DNA from: Bradysia coprophila | Taxonomy: Eukaryota > Arthropoda > Insecta > Diptera > Sciaridae | DNA: 64,000 nucleotides | Assembly: GCF_014529535.1 (NCBI RefSeq) | Contig: NW_023503972.1 | Span: 4,464,001 to 4,528,000 of the forward strand | Reading direction: 5' to 3' | Part shown: piece by piece, positions 10,343 to 24,065 of the stretch | How positions within the stretch are numbered: position 1 is the first letter of the stretch | Layout: every line of letters starts with the position of its first letter | Program-made: the position numbers and the translations under genes | Notes under the pieces: model-generated | What the model was told of the DNA's origin: nothing | Database searches by the model: none | Seen by the model: the letters and a program-made list of their open reading frames with translations, nothing else

Positions 10343-13300
10343 ATGAACATGGATCAGAAGTGTAACCGTGGCGAAGTGGAATTCGGCATAAATTATGAGA
10401 ACGATATGTATGGGGACGTAAGTGTTATTATTGTGTTCGACTGGGTTTATTTATAGTCTTTGTGTTGATAAGAAATCGAATTTTGACGAATTCTGTTCTC
10501 CGTATGTGAATTCAACGAGTAATAATCAAGTAGTAACTGGACCGACAGCGACTGTTCGTTTTTGTGACATAAATACCTCTCTTCTCTTCGTTTTTTAAAT
10601 ACACACAATATGGAAACTTGCAATCTCTTCAGATTATCGATTTTTAGTATAGAAACTGCGTGAACCGTCACACATAAAATACGGTCACAAAAAGAACTCT
10701 AACGAATGCACGTCAGGCCTTAAGTACTTTAAGCTGACCTGTGAATACATAGACACCACATAGAGCGAGAAATGAGTAATTCAATTAAACATGCATGTCC
10801 TAATAGTGCTGGCACAGACCGACTATTCCCGGCTATATTTTTCAACGTACACTAAACTCCAACGCTTCCGAAAACTATCCGGCTTTCCGCTGACAAAGCT
10901 GATCCCCAAACACTGTCTGTGAAATGTCAACTTCGTTCCTCCGACTAAAACTACTCGGAACAGAATCTCGAACTCGAACAGATCAATTTTTCGATTTTAC
11001 AAGTTTCAACAGATCCGAATTGATAGAACGGAATGTTCTGACCATTTCCATCCTTTCCAGAACACCAATGCGTCCGAAAATGCCGACATAGATTTTCTGT
11101 ACAGTGACACGGACACACATCCGAATGAGATTGCCGAACTGTACAGTTACACCGAACAGTCGGAGTTTCAGCTCAACTCTAAGGCGTTCGATGAGTTGAT
11201 GGAATCGTTTAAGATTCAGCCCAGCTGGCAGAAACTCAAAGATGCTACGAGGAAAAGTGTCGTCTTAAAACTTCTCGATCAGCTGGAACTGTCTGATCAG
11301 CCAGCGCGGATCAAATCCGCAAGATGTATTTTGTACTTGGCACAGGTAACAATGGAAGACTGCAGGAGTGGTGTCAGGAACGTACTGTAATCACTCGCAA
11401 ATAATTTCAGGGTTGCTTTTTGGAAGTTCAATCCGATCATGAACAGCAAGTTTGGACGCGTTCTAATGTCATGATGATGTATCAATTGGGCGTATTTTCG
11501 GCAATCGTTGAACTATTGAGCCTGGAAATGGAGTGAGTGAAATTTCCATTCCAAATTTTCGTTCAAATTTTATGGGATTTCCTCTGCTTGAACAGAAACG
11601 CTGTAACTGCTTCCGTTGCTACTCGCAAAATGACCGTGTCACTGGCCGACTCAACCGATTTGCGAATCATTTTATCCATTTTGTACATCATAACCGAGGT
11701 GATCTGGGCTGAGAAGCAGAATCCGAACAGTGAATACAAGGATCACGTTGAAAGTTTCAGCAGCGAACTGAGTAAGCATCCAGTGGAATTCGCGACCAGC
11801 CGTCACATAAAAAATTTGATTTTTCAGATCTGCCCATAGCCGGCGAATTATTGACAGTAAAACTGTTCGGAATGATAACGCGATTCTGCAGTGGCACAGC
11901 TCCACATTTTCCGATGAAAAAAGTCCTGTTGCTTCTGTGGAAGATTTCGTTGGTTGGACTTGGTGGCATTGAAACGTTGAAAAAATTGAAAGGTAAATTT
12001 CGGTCAGTTATCAAATGGATAACGGTGGGGTAGTTCCATCGCTTCCATCGGAATATTGTCACAGAAAAACTCTGTCGAAATTTTCCGTACCACTCCACAT
12101 AACGAAAACGTTCTTCGCCATACAGATCAATATCGTCAAGAATTGAACCTAGCACCGGTCACCGAAGACACACTGGAAATAACCAAACGTATGCGATCCA
12201 GTTCACCGCCAGCCACAACATCGGACATTCTGGACAATCGCAAACGGAACCATCCCTTCAGACGAGTACGTACGAACGATATATTGCAAGAGGTAGAGGT
12301 GCTTTCATTAGTCTTTTTCCATTGTTGATTCACGTTTTTTTTTTCGATTAACCGTAACCTTTCATGGGTTTTCTTTAAAAAGAATTTTTTGGAAATTTTT
12401 ATTTTTGATGATTTTTACGTTTGACGAAATGATTACAAATAATCATGGGGGGCGGGGATTTTTCCTCTTTTTTTTTAATAAACGATACTGCTGTGCGCAA
12501 CCGACCATTTGATTGGATCAATTAGGTCACTAAGTGTTCTCTTAGGACCACTTGTTTATAAGACGGAGACAACGTTGCTTTCGAACAATTTTTATTTAAA
12601 TTCTTAAACTGGCTTGTCATAATTAGACACATCCGACGAAAGCATTTCGTTCTTGTACATTTTCTTACTCAAGTCTCTGAGGCCTGTGACGCTTGTAATT
12701 TCAGTCAAAATGTAAAAATAATGACTCGGTAGCAACCGTTGCCACGACAACAATTGCTGCGAGGGTTACAAGTTGCTCAAAAAAGAATGAATCCTTGATA
12801 AAATACAATTCGTCGAGGCCTACAAGTAAAGCAATTCTGCTCACAAGATCTGTCGGTACTGTGAGTCTCACCAGATAAATGATTCACTCAGAGGAATGAC
12901 CGAGACCATGTGTGTGCATATCGGTCCTTACTACGGTTTGAAGTCTATATGAAACCAATTTATCAGTAGTGCGATCGAAGCAGTGCGTGAATGGATTTCC
13001 ATAGATTACGTCACTATGAAAATGAGGATCCTGCTTTCGTACAAAATCAAATTTTGTTCCTAATTTGTGCTTGTGATTGGAATTTTGACCATACAATGTG
13101 TTGTCAACCACGACTTCGCCTTCCCGAGTAAAAGAGAATCATCAATTTGCCGAAATGAGCAGTTTTTCTCCTCAATCGTTGTGTTTTATTGCTCACCCGG
13201 CTTGGGACACAATACGAAAACGTTTACACATTGTACAACACCCAAATTTATGCAAAATGAAGATATAATTTGAAGAAAAAATCTTTACTGAAAGATATAT

Positions 13301-16300
13301 CGTGCCAAACAATTTCCGACTTGTTTTGACATCGGTTTCCAACCTTTGACCTGATGAGTAACAGATGTGCACACAAGACTCTATACCTGAAACGAATCCT
13401 CGGTAATTCCGACTCTTCAAGTTTACCGTGACACTTAGATCGCAATAAAAACGAGAAACTAATTTCGTGAAGAACACGTTACTACCTCATGCCATTCCTA
13501 TGGTTTATTATTGTTCATCCATTCACTCAATTCAGTTTTCTCTGAGAGTCGTTACACTGTTCAACTAACTCTTGATCGAAAGCCAGTTCTATTTTCACCG
13601 AACAGCCTTTCTCATTCGCCAATACCGCTTCAACTAACGAGTTGTTTGAAGTTGAACAATTTTTTTTTTTATAAAAAAAAGTGTAAGAAATGCTTGCGAT
13701 AACCGAAAATTAAAACTCTCCGACTATATCAACCGTTGGTACGTTAACAACAAAAAACGGAAAGTTTTGTAGAATCATTTATAGCACTCATCCACTGACC
13801 GTTGATTTTTGGATATTGTGTGACCGCTTTCATTTCCTTTATATACTTTTGTGTTGATTGGAACGTAGTGTATGACTCTTACACCTCTCAGAAACTAATG
13901 AAATTTGAAAAAAGAAAATCAAAAATCATTCGATCATTGCTATTAGAGTTGCATTCATATCGCACAAAAATAACCCTCATTCATATGCCTAATATGCCTT
14001 ACAATAAATGAATTTCGTTTTGTTTGTCTAGAGACTTAGAAATTTGTTATCATTTTTTAAAAATTATTCACGAAATTTAGTGCCGCGGCCCTATGTTCAA
14101 TATGACGAGAAAATCTCCCTGGTCCCTGCAAAAATGGCAATTTTTTGTTACGTTATATACGCTACGACTCACCATTGTCCGCGCATCTAATAATATAACG
14201 ATCTGCAATGAAAATGACGTCATATTAAGTGGACGGGGAGATTGATTTTGCCTATATTGAAAGTAGTTCCGCTGGAAACGACGGTAGCATTGAGAACCTG
14301 TTTCGATCGAATTTCTCGTTGTTCGAACGGTACAATATCAAAGTGACACTAGATCGATGTGAAAGCCACAAATGAGTAATAAATAACTTATCCTTGTTTA
14401 CCGGGAATTTTTTCTCTCAAAAAAACTGGCCACCGGAAATCGAGCCTTCGCCATGGACCGAAAAGCCAATTTTACGTTTATGGTTCTCGGGAAATTTTGA
14501 CTCAGTTACCCGGAAACAAGCCGAAAATCTGTAGCACAGTCGGTGGTGTTCTAAAATCTAGAAATTTGCTTTATGGCTGTAAATTGCAAACTTGAAGCTC
14601 CAACCACATTTTATTCTACCTTGAAGACAAGCTCGTTTATAAAAACCCAATTAGGGCCAGAAAATTCACATTCTGCCATTTCAGCTCCAAATATTCGATT
14701 TTTTTACCGACCAGACACAGGATTCATTCCAAAAAATTCCAATTTCATTTCCCGCAAATTTCTACTATTTGATTCAAATTACCATTTGATTCCACAAGTT
14801 CCAAAATTTGAAATCCACAAATTCGGTTACATTCCACAAATTGAGATCAAAATAAATTTGAATTTCCAACTTACATTTTTAAGCATTTGTAAACCGACTT
14901 CTACAAATCTTGTTTTCCCTGCTACTCTTTGTGAACTGAACGAAGAAAAATTCGACCCAAACAGATTCTCAACGTCCCCATACAACTTCTTAGCATTACA
15001 TCTAGCTGGTTCATTTATATCATTTTGGATATGCTGTTCGGCATGTTAAAATTTGTATCCTAACTCTTAATCCATCATGATGTCGTTTTTATAAGTCTTA
15101 GATGCGTTTTAAAAGCAATGCATTTTCAATTGGTATACTCATCTAACATAAATTTAGCCCTTCAATCTGACTGCAATATTATTATTCCTCATGTGGAATG
15201 CTAATTTTCTATGACTTTAGTTGTTTTTGTATACTTTTTCCGTTTGACCTATTTTTTGTGTTACATTTACTTTCGATGTGTAATTATATCACAGTTTATT
15301 AGACGCTAGAGTATAACTATTTGCATTTTAATCATTGTCTCAAAGAGAAACATTACAGCCGACAAGAAAACTGCCTTCATTTTTGTACACTAGACATTTG
15401 TAGCCTACACTTTCAGTTGCAAAACAGACACTTTGACTACCACAAAATTCAGTAAACATTTTGATAGATACTCCTGTCTCCTGAAGTCCAGGTAAATAAG
15501 AAGGTTCTAAAATGTCGCAAAAGAAATTCCATTCCACTCGAACTTGACAGAAATCGAATTTCTAGGAACCTGAATGGCTCCTCTGAATTAGTTTTCTTTA
15601 TTCACTGCACTTCCTGGGGCCTGAGTAAAATCCAGATCGTGCACGCTTCAATTTTATATTTTCACATATGGGTACACAATTATGCCATGATTTAGTAAAC
15701 CATTCTTTGAGAGCCTGTTCATAAACGGCATCCATACTTAGGGGAGAGAGACCTCTGTTATTTTTTCAATCCAAATTCGACGATTATTAGGTCGACTGTC
15801 GGTTCATGACATGTAAGTGAAAATTGAAATTTCATTTTTATAACTTTGACTTTCAGAGATATCTTTAATACCGTACGCGAGTGGATATAAGAACTATATT
15901 TAGCCAAAGTCCAAGACTTCGGTAGGATATCTTCAACTGAAAAGATTTCTTGGTTTTCAACTCTACCATGATTCTAATCACATGCAAAGGGAGACGAATA
16001 TTGACAGACCTATTGATCGCTTAACACTTCTTAAATATTGATATCAAGGCAGACAGGCCATACTGGACTTCTGGAAAAGTTGCAATTTTCACTGGTCTTT
16101 TGAAATTTGTTAAACTTTTTTGTATAGATCTCCTAGCGTGCCTTTGGTAGTCAGTTCGGCTCTGAAGGAAGATAGGACTGTAATATTCTTAAAAAATACA
16201 TAGAAGGAACAGAATGTCATTGTCATGACGTAAATCTACAATAAAATGTTAGTTTGTCTCTTCTTGCCACTTTCTCATCAAACTGGTAGCTTCGCTTAAT

Positions 16301-19062
16301 TCTAACCGAAAGCTATAAATACTATCGCTGTACACTAATCTTACATCATGTCCGAGTTCTAGGGATTATCGACATGACACTCCATTTCAAAATGATCAGC
16401 AGATTCCTGATGTGTTTCGTTGTCCTTAGTAGTTAACATTCACTTGGGTCCCACATTTTAAAATGATTGAACATGTGAGTGATAAATAATACTAATTTAC
16501 AGAAGTGCTCACCAGCTTCCCTTGCATCCACGGGACCAATTTTTAGTGGCATTGCTATCAGAGTTGCAACCACTACCGATTGAAACACAAATCAGTTCTT
16601 TATCACTCTCACTCCTCTCACTGTATCTTTCGGTTCATTGAATTGCCGTTGAAAATAATAAATTTCGGAACCTTGTTCAGGACTGCAATAATATCCAAAA
16701 ATGTCATCCAAAGGTCTGATTAAAGTCCATTCAACCCCACCGTGATCGAACACTCGTATACGATCATCTTTCGGTGTAAATTTTTCTTTTCAAACGCGAT
16801 AAACCCCTCAAATACTTCAACTCTTTTAAAAATCCATTTTTATGTCAACTAATTTTGGGAGGACATGCTTCAGAATCTGTTGATGTTTGTTCCTTTTTGT
16901 TGTTGTTGATTAATCCCTGAACCATGTGGCAATATATCAACTATCACTTGCACACATAAACCATATCACTATTTAGCATTACATGTCTAACCAGTTATCT
17001 ATACCGAACTAACGTCGGCATTCGATTTTTAATATTTATTTAACAATGACGTTGTGTCGTCACTTCCGTTTTACTTTTTAGCAAAATTTAATAAAACAAG
17101 GTTCGCTGAACGAACAAGAACAGATCAGTATGGAAATGGAGGCACAGCAGTCGGAGAATGAAGAGGATGCGTCGGACTTTTTCAGTTCGTACAATGATCC
17201 AACGATGGACGGAGGTGAGAAGTGTTTTTATTTATAAGCCGATGGGCTGATGTTCGTGGCCAATCTCAATTATTGGGAGAAATTGAATTTGTCGGACCCG
17301 TCATTCCGCTACCCTGATGGATTTCTCAATCTGCTTTTAAAAACTAAATTCAATTCAATTCAATTCTCATCCAGGTCAAAAGGAAGCACAGTACAGTCCT
17401 GTAATGCCGATCAGAAACATTGAACGTCTGCCGTGGACACCGAAAGTACGCCAAAAGGATATCGATCAGTTTTTGGACGTTACGCGTAACAAATTTATCG
17501 GATTTACCCTTCCCGAAGATAATCAATCGTTGGCTGGTTTACCGCAACCGATACATGAAGGCTTCAAAACATTGACACAAGTAAGTGACGGCTGCTGGGG
17601 GTCCGAACGATTTGGCGAATGTTAAATTTATCTGTGTCCCATTAGCACATTTATGTCAGCCTGGCCGATGTTCGAATCAAACGAGAAGAGGAAATCTCAC
17701 GTTATCCGCTATTAAAAATCGAGGGCGACATTCCCATCAATTCGGTGGAGATATTGTACCAAGCGATTCTTCCGAATCTGCCGCAGTACATGATAGCTCT
17801 GCTGAAGATTCTACTAGCAGCTGCTCCGACATCGAAAGCGAAAACCGAAAGTATCAACATAATGGCAGACGTTCTGCCGGAAGAAATGCCGTAAGTTTGC
17901 GATGCATAATTGACGAATGGTCGATGAATTTAGGAGTTCTCTTTCGCTAACAGGATGACTGTAACACAATCGACCAAACTGGGCATTGATGTGAATCGGC
18001 ACAAAGAGATCATTGTGAAGGCAGTGTCGGCTATTTTGCTGTTATATCTTAAACATTTCAAAATCAATCACGTCTATCAATTCGAATTCATGTCTCAGCA
18101 CCTGGTGTTTGCCAATTGTATTCCGTTGGTTCTGAAATTTTTCAACCAGCACATCATGACCTATATCGGGTCAAAGAACTCGTAAGTGATATACCTATTC
18201 CTGTGCACGTGATCCATTCTAATCTTGCTCCTTCCACAGCATTCCCATCAGTGATTTTCCCGCTTGCATTCTGGGTGAACCACCAGAATTAACCGCTGAC
18301 AGTTTTGTCATTGGTGCAACGGCCTCGTACTCGTGGCGCAACATATTCTCTTGCATCAATTTGTTGCGTGTGTTGAACAAATTGACAAAGTGGAAACATT
18401 CGCGCATCATGATGTTGGTGGTGTTCAAATCGGCTCCGATTTTGAAGCAAACATTGAAAGTACGGCACGCAATGATGCAGCTGTATGTGCTCAAATTGCT
18501 GAAAATGCAGACCAGATATTTGGGCAGACAGTGGAGGAAGTCGAATATGAAGACAATTAGTGCAATTTACTCTAAAGTGCGTCATCGTTTGAACGATGAC
18601 TGGGCATTTGGAAATGGTAAGTGAAATGGCACTCGGTGCTAGGACCTGAAGTTCTAATATTTGTCTTTTGTTCAATGAACAGATCTCGACGCACGTCCCT
18701 GGGACTTTCAAACCGAAGAATGTTCGCTGCGAGCCTGTGTGGATCGCTTTAACAATCGGCGCTACTTCACAAATACGATCGGACCGAACACATCCAATAA
18801 TCAGGCACCGAATGCCGGCAACAATAATAGTGCCGGTAACGGTGATCCGAACGAGTACGATCCGAATTTGATAAATTGCTACATGAGCGACGGTTTGCAA
18901 GAGGAACCGTTCACGTACGCTCCGGGCTACGGTGGATGGGACGAGAATGTCGAATTGAGCGATGAATTCAAACAGGAGTACGAAACGTGGCTGCAGCAAG
19001 AGGTTTACAACACGCAAATCAATTGGGATTCGTTGATGTCCGTTACGTACGATTGTCAGTAA
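10343..19062 (+). CDS. Strip: Striatin-interacting protein (STRIP1/2, FAM40 family)
   Basis: Twelve exons with consistent phases: 10343-10417, 11061-11345, 11411-11532, 11596-11771, 11828-11992, 12126-12292, 17082-17214, 17375-17580, 17646-17890, 17954-18181, 18240-18616 and 18683-19062. The protein is 852 residues against 837 in human STRIP1. Clear family blocks are [11 protein letters not shown] (near 50), [32 protein letters not shown] (near 250), [12 protein letters not shown] (near 390), [20 protein letters not shown] (near 490) and a highly conserved C-terminal stretch ending in [14 protein letters not shown] and [10 protein letters not shown]. Known role: core scaffold of the STRIPAK phosphatase-kinase complex, acting in Hippo signalling, endosome and microtubule organisation. 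Two ATGs, 10343 and 10349, are in frame; I used the first. Short upstream ORFs precede it. Intron 6 is unusually long (4.8 kb). The segment around residues 755-800 is a low-complexity Asn/Gly-rich insertion. Confidence 0.94.
12293..17081. other. Long intron 6 of Strip
   Basis: AT-rich sequence with no exon or nested gene that I can support. A 158-codon ORF at 14573-15049 (+) is rich in Phe, Asn, Ile and Pro, has no recognisable domain and no clear promoter, and looks like chance. I saw no strong inverted repeats here, in contrast to the intergenic DNA around it. Confidence 0.55.
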
Positions 19063-19101
19063 ATTGTTTAAAGTTGCGATGTGTGTGACATGTAGACAGT
19101 T

Positions 19102-19107
19102 AATAAA
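19102..19107 (+). promoter_or_regulatory. Poly(A) signal of Strip
   Basis: AATAAA 40 bp past the Strip stop codon. With the neprilysin signal at 19276-19281 on the other strand, the two convergent transcripts end within about 200 bp of each other without needing to overlap. Confidence 0.75.
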
Positions 19108-19275
19108 TGGCAGTGTTGTGTAAAGTGTTGTTATTACATACGTCAAGCCTTGGCTGAATTCCAGTTAGTTTCTGGAGTCATTGTGCTGGTCAACCAGATT
19201 CTAGAAGACTCATCCGAATCTTAAACGAATCAAACGCATCCCATTTTATGCTGCTTCAACCAGCAGACCGTCGTC

Positions 19276-19281
19276 TTTATT
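19276..19281 (-). promoter_or_regulatory. Poly(A) signal of the neprilysin-like gene
   Basis: AATAAA on the minus strand, 13 bp past the TAG stop at 19294-19296, implying a very short 3' UTR. Confidence 0.7.
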
Positions 19282-19293
19282 CAAACATTTCGT

Positions 19294-22200
19294 CTACCAA
19301 ACCTTACACTTGTTGGTCGGATTCATTGGTGAACCTTCCGGACAGTTAAAGTCCTTTGAAAATTCAGGCATATTACTCAAAATTCCACGCATTCGGAACT
19401 GGGACGGTGGATGATCGTTTGTGGTAATGAGAATCTTCAAAATTTCTAGAAGAATAGAACGAGAATCAGGCCGTGCATGAACCAGAATCGACGGAATTCA
19501 AAATTCAAAATTCAAAATTACCCGGTCGATAAACGGAACACCAAGATTGCACTGCCGACAGCCAAAACAATTGGTTGGGATTGTAGTCCAGTCCTGGAAG
19601 GATTGGCTCTTCTCCGTTCTCTGACACCCATTTGTGGTAGGCGAGATATGCTTGGATTATACCGCCATTGTCGGCAATGTTTTCGCCTTGACTATTGACA
19701 CCTTTAAGCTGAAACAAGTGACCGGATCAGTTGAATTGTCTTTGGATGATTGAAATGTAAAACTCTTACGCTCAGCATCGTCTGTTCGTCTGTGTAATTT
19801 CCGTACTGTTCGATCATACATTTGGCTTTCTGTTCAAACTTTGCAATGGTCTCCTCGTTCCACCATTCCACCAAGTTACCATCTGCATCGAATTGGCGAC
19901 CCTTTAGAAAGTGAAAGTTAGTTAACACGTCTCACTGGGTTAATAACATTTGCTTACTCTGTCATCAAAACCGTGGGTGATTTCATGACCGATCACAAAT
20001 CCAATTGCTGCATAATTCATATATTTGGGACGATCTGCCGAAAAGAATTGTCCCTGCAAGATGCCAGCTGGAAATTCTGCGGAACGAATGGTGTTAATGA
20101 TGCGACGTCAATTTTTTCGATCGCTTCTCAACTTACGAATACTGTTTTCGATAGAAGAATAAAAGGCATTTGCCTGAGCCGGTTGCGCATGTCGTTCCCA
20201 TTCGGTTTTGTTGACCGGTTTCCGTAGTTTCTCGAAGCTTTTCTTGGTCGCGAAAACGTTCAATTTCAAGTACGATTCAAGATAGTTCTCCGGATCGATT
20301 TCCAGTCCGTCGTAGTACTCCTCCAGCAATGTGACATTTTTGATTTCGTCCGGATAGCCAATGTAGGTGGCCATTTTTTCCAATTTCTCCATTGCTGCCT
20401 TTCTTGTCTCAAGGTCCATCCAATCGACAGTTTGCAAAATTTTCTCAAATTCATCGCGAATGTTGTCAACAATCTCCAGAGCGGCTGTAAAATTAGAGGA
20501 ATAGATATCGTCGCCTGCTATTTAGAATGCGAGATTCCACTACAATACCTGCTTTCGACGACTCCTCGAAATGTTTCTTCACATACAAAGCACCGATGGA
20601 TATTCCCAAACCGGAATTCGCTAAGTCCACGCACTCTTTCCAACGCGCCTCGTCTTCCGTTTTACCACTAATTGCCGTGAAATATGCTAAATTTCGCTTA
20701 CGCAGCTCAGAGCTCATGAAAAACGTCGAGTACACGGTGACTCTCCATATCAGAAAATTGGCGATAGTACGTTTCGGTGTTTCCTCCAATAATGTTGCAA
20801 GCTTTGCGAAAAATGAAGGAACTGTTACGGTTATGATTTCATTGTCATCCACGCTTATTCCTTCCGGTAGTAATGCATTGCAATAGTCGACCCAATTGAT
20901 GTAGGGGTAGTCTTTTTGAACGTCGCTGAGTTTCGTGGGATTGTACAATAAAGTTGCGTTACGGCGCTCCTCTTGCGGCAAAGATATCTGGTAAGTAAAT
21001 GAAATTGGAAATTCAGTAGGATGACCCTCAAACAACGAAGACGAAATGCTTCTAAAGTCGGGATTTTCAGAGATATTGGAACAGGGAATTTAGGAAATTT
21101 AGGTTGAGGTTGACCGTTCGGTACCGATATAAAATTTCCTAAAATAAACCAAACGTCCTGTGTGACGAAAGATGAATTTTCCCCTATGCTCTGCAGTTAA
21201 TGAAAACAAGCTGTGTCAAAAGCTTAGATCTTTAATTTTGCATGGTGAAATGAAGTAATTTGATAGTTCAGAGCTTTTGCTGTAAGTTGTTTTGATTTGT
21301 CGCCTATCGGAAAACTCGAAAAACCGTGAAACATCAAGATAAACCAACATTGAATGAGTGAGCGAAGCGGACGAGTTTTTTTTTGAAATTTTAATGAAAT
21401 CAGAAAAGTTCGCAATATTATTAAAAGCGGCAAGTCTTCACTTGCACCTTGACACAGTCTGGTGTCATATGTTATCGATACAGGAAAAAACTGCAAGCTC
21501 TGACTAATGCGGTCTTATAAAGCCAAGTGAGATGAAGTAAAAGATTGGAAGTGAATCTCTTAAAGATACTTAGATCAAACGAATTTACAGATCCGACAGT
21601 AAGACTGTGGGTAGATACTCTATTCATATGTGAAAAGTTATAAAATTCTTACGTTAGCAAGTGCAATTTCAAATTCCAAAGCTTCGAGGAGTTCTTCTTC
21701 AGCTACTTTCCGATCGGCACCGTAAATAACAGCTGTATCGATCATATAATCGTAGTATGCCTTAACGATTTTGTCTTCCACGCCTTTAATCAAAAACTCA
21801 CGATTTAAGCCGAATGACGATTGATCGATCTGAATAGGGAGAAAGGTTTAAGTTTAGCTTCATAGAGGGAACTATACAACAAATTTTTGTCTTACATCGA
21901 CAATTCGTCTGGTTGAATTTTTCAAGTCAATCGAAATGACCAAATCGATAATTTGATTGGTTTCGTAGCCAATATCCGAAAAGTTTTTTATGGTCTCCAC
22001 CCACGACCATGTCGAGTCTTTGTCCCAATCGGCACCGACAACAACCGGCCAACCGCCTAACCGTTCGACAATTTGCAGATACGGTTTCGTTCCCAACTCT
22101 TCGATCAAACTCAAATTGTTGCAGGCCTTGTACAAGTCCTTAGCCAATCGGAATGGTTTCGCTTCATTCGGTTCCGGTTCTTCCTTTATCAATTTGGTGA

Positions 22201-22936
22201 TTTGTTCCTGCAATTTATCAGTTATCAGCGACAATGGATAGATCGCATATTTATCTTCCGGTAGTTCGGTGTTTTTGATGAAATTTCCACAAGCAAATTG
22301 GAAGAAATCGTCACAAGGTTTAATGGACGAATCCATCGAATCCATAGCATAGACAGCCGCACGAGCACAACCTGCTGTTGTACACGTTTTGGACGGTGCA
22401 TCATCATGTATATGAGCACCAGGTGATCCCTCTAGAGCTTCTGCTTTAATTTTGGGTAGTTTCTCTTCTGAAATAGGTTTATAGGATAACATGACAATGG
22501 TTCAGTAACAATTCCTATGGAAGTCATACGAGTATCTGCCTTTAGCTTATCTCTTAAAATGAATGTCATCAGAGTTAGAGCTAGTGCAGCCATAGCGATC
22601 AGTGCCAAAATAGTGATGGTGATCAGTATTTTTTCCAGAGTGGTTCGCTGCTTCCACCAGCTTGGCTTCCTGGAAATTGATTCGAAAGTAATTTGAATGC
22701 TGGTCGGAGTGGCTCAGTTCATTTTTATTTAAAAAATTATTCGTCAGATTGAGCACGGACATAAGGTCACTTTTTTGCCCGACAGTGTCTTAGATATTTT
22801 CTCTCAAATTGGCTAAATTAGGTCTCTAAAAGATCCAAAAGTGGACTATAAATTAAGGGACTAGATTCACTCAAATCGTGAATTGGGGGAAAACAGTACT
22901 GCAAAAGGATCACTCTTACCGGTGTGGGCGCAGCAT
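19294..22936 (-). CDS. Neprilysin-like membrane metallopeptidase (M13)
   Basis: Ten exons on the minus strand: 22920-22936, 22530-22669, 21896-22467, 21653-21829, 20549-20987, 20137-20484, 19958-20076, 19770-19901, 19522-19708 and 19294-19445. They encode 760 residues, normal for the family. Layout: short cytoplasmic tail; one membrane segment (about 19-43) making a type II protein; then an extracellular M13 domain. Key motifs: NAFY (554-557), the zinc site HEITH (595-599), GENIADNGG with the third zinc ligand Glu657 (656-664), and the C-terminal CKVW (757-760), as in neprilysin/ECE proteins. All zinc and catalytic residues are present, so it should be an active extracellular oligopeptidase, probably for neuropeptides or immune peptides. 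Insects have several Nep paralogues; I cannot say which this is. The 17-nt first exon (MLRPH) is supported by phase and a GTAAGA donor but is the least certain part. Confidence 0.92.
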
Positions 22937-23228
22937 AACAAAAATTGATTAAGAACTGCAGTCGGACAAACCCAATAAGAACTTGTTGCTTGAGTTATCA
23001 GATTGTTGATTTATTGAAATTTACATTGTAAATGTTGTTACAATCTTAAGTGAAGCTGCTTGTTACTACTAAATCTGAATGTTTTATCATGCATGTCATG
23101 CATTGCATGAACGAGCGGTGATACAATACTCATTCCACCCTAATCAGAAATGTTTTAAAGTTAAGTTGAAGTTCATGTAAGATTAACATAGTCTTGCGCT
23201 TAGCTAACTGCTAATAAAGTTACACAGT

Positions 23229-24065
23229 ATGCGGTCGCTCAACTTCTCGCACCATCACTACGTAAAACTCACCGAAGGAAAGTTTGTGTCTAAACTAAAG
23301 GACATCAGCGGTCTTAATAAATTCTTATCGGCACAAAAACAAAATACAAAAATTGAGAAACGGAAGAATTATATGTCCATCGTTGGTAAGTAGCTTCCTT
23401 CATCCATTCGATTTAACGGTTTCTTTTATTTCCTTCATTAAAAGTTATACAGGAGTGTACCACTTTACCATTAAAATTGTCGTAAAATACCATCGATTTT
23501 AGGCAATTGCCGAAGACAATTAAAAGTTACTATAACAGAAAATCGTTGTTGCCGAAAAAACGAGTCGATGTTTTTGAACGATATTTAACAGGGCTGGTTG
23601 GTACTAAAATCATAAATGTTCAAGAGCGACAATGAAAATTGTTCTAAGTTACACCCCTGTGGTGGTCACTCCCATGAATCATAGAATTTCAAAGAAGCTT
23701 TTTTTTATCATCACACAACATCGACATCGACATAATATCCAACTAATTAGCAGACAATATCGCAGATTCATATTTCACGTATAAAAAAGTGAAATTGTTA
23801 ACAAACATCTCATGTTATTTATCGCCGAACGATTGTGTGTGTATGGGTAGGTGTAGTAGGTATAGTGATCTACCGATCAGTTCAAGTTCAACGAAAAAAC
23901 CGGACGGAGCTTAATACGAGAATTGAAGTGGAACTGATCTTCGATCGATATTCTATTGCCAATGTTCGCAGTAGAACTTGAATGATTTTGTGAGTGTGGG
24001 CGCGATTTAGAATTTTAATTTTCTTTTATCATTATGCAGGCCGTAGACTGATTAACATTTTCTGA
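23229..24065 (+). CDS. Possible two-exon small protein (60 residues)
   Basis: An ATG at 23229 opens a 52-codon basic reading frame that runs into a good splice donor (GTTG|GTAAGT at 23385/23386). A plausible acceptor (TTATGCAG) at 24039 would add GC CGT AGA CTG ATT AAC ATT TTC TGA and end at 24065. The product would be 60 residues, Lys/Ser/Asn-rich with no signal peptide or membrane segment. I do not recognise it. It lies 290 bp upstream of and divergent to the neprilysin-like gene, so it could also be an unrelated upstream exon or chance. Transcript data are needed to accept it. Confidence 0.25.

Noticed and set aside
14573..15049. 158-codon ORF inside the Strip intron as a nested gene
   Set aside because: Composition is that of AT-rich non-coding DNA, with no domain, no splice structure and no conserved motif.
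18289..19146. 285-codon minus-strand ORF antisense to Strip
   Set aside because: It is a shadow of Strip exons 11 and 12, which match the STRIP family along their whole length on the plus strand.
23870..23910. Possible core promoter (GATCAGTTCAAG with a downstream CGGACGG)
   Set aside because: The spacing between the initiator-like and downstream elements is not the canonical one and no confident gene follows.
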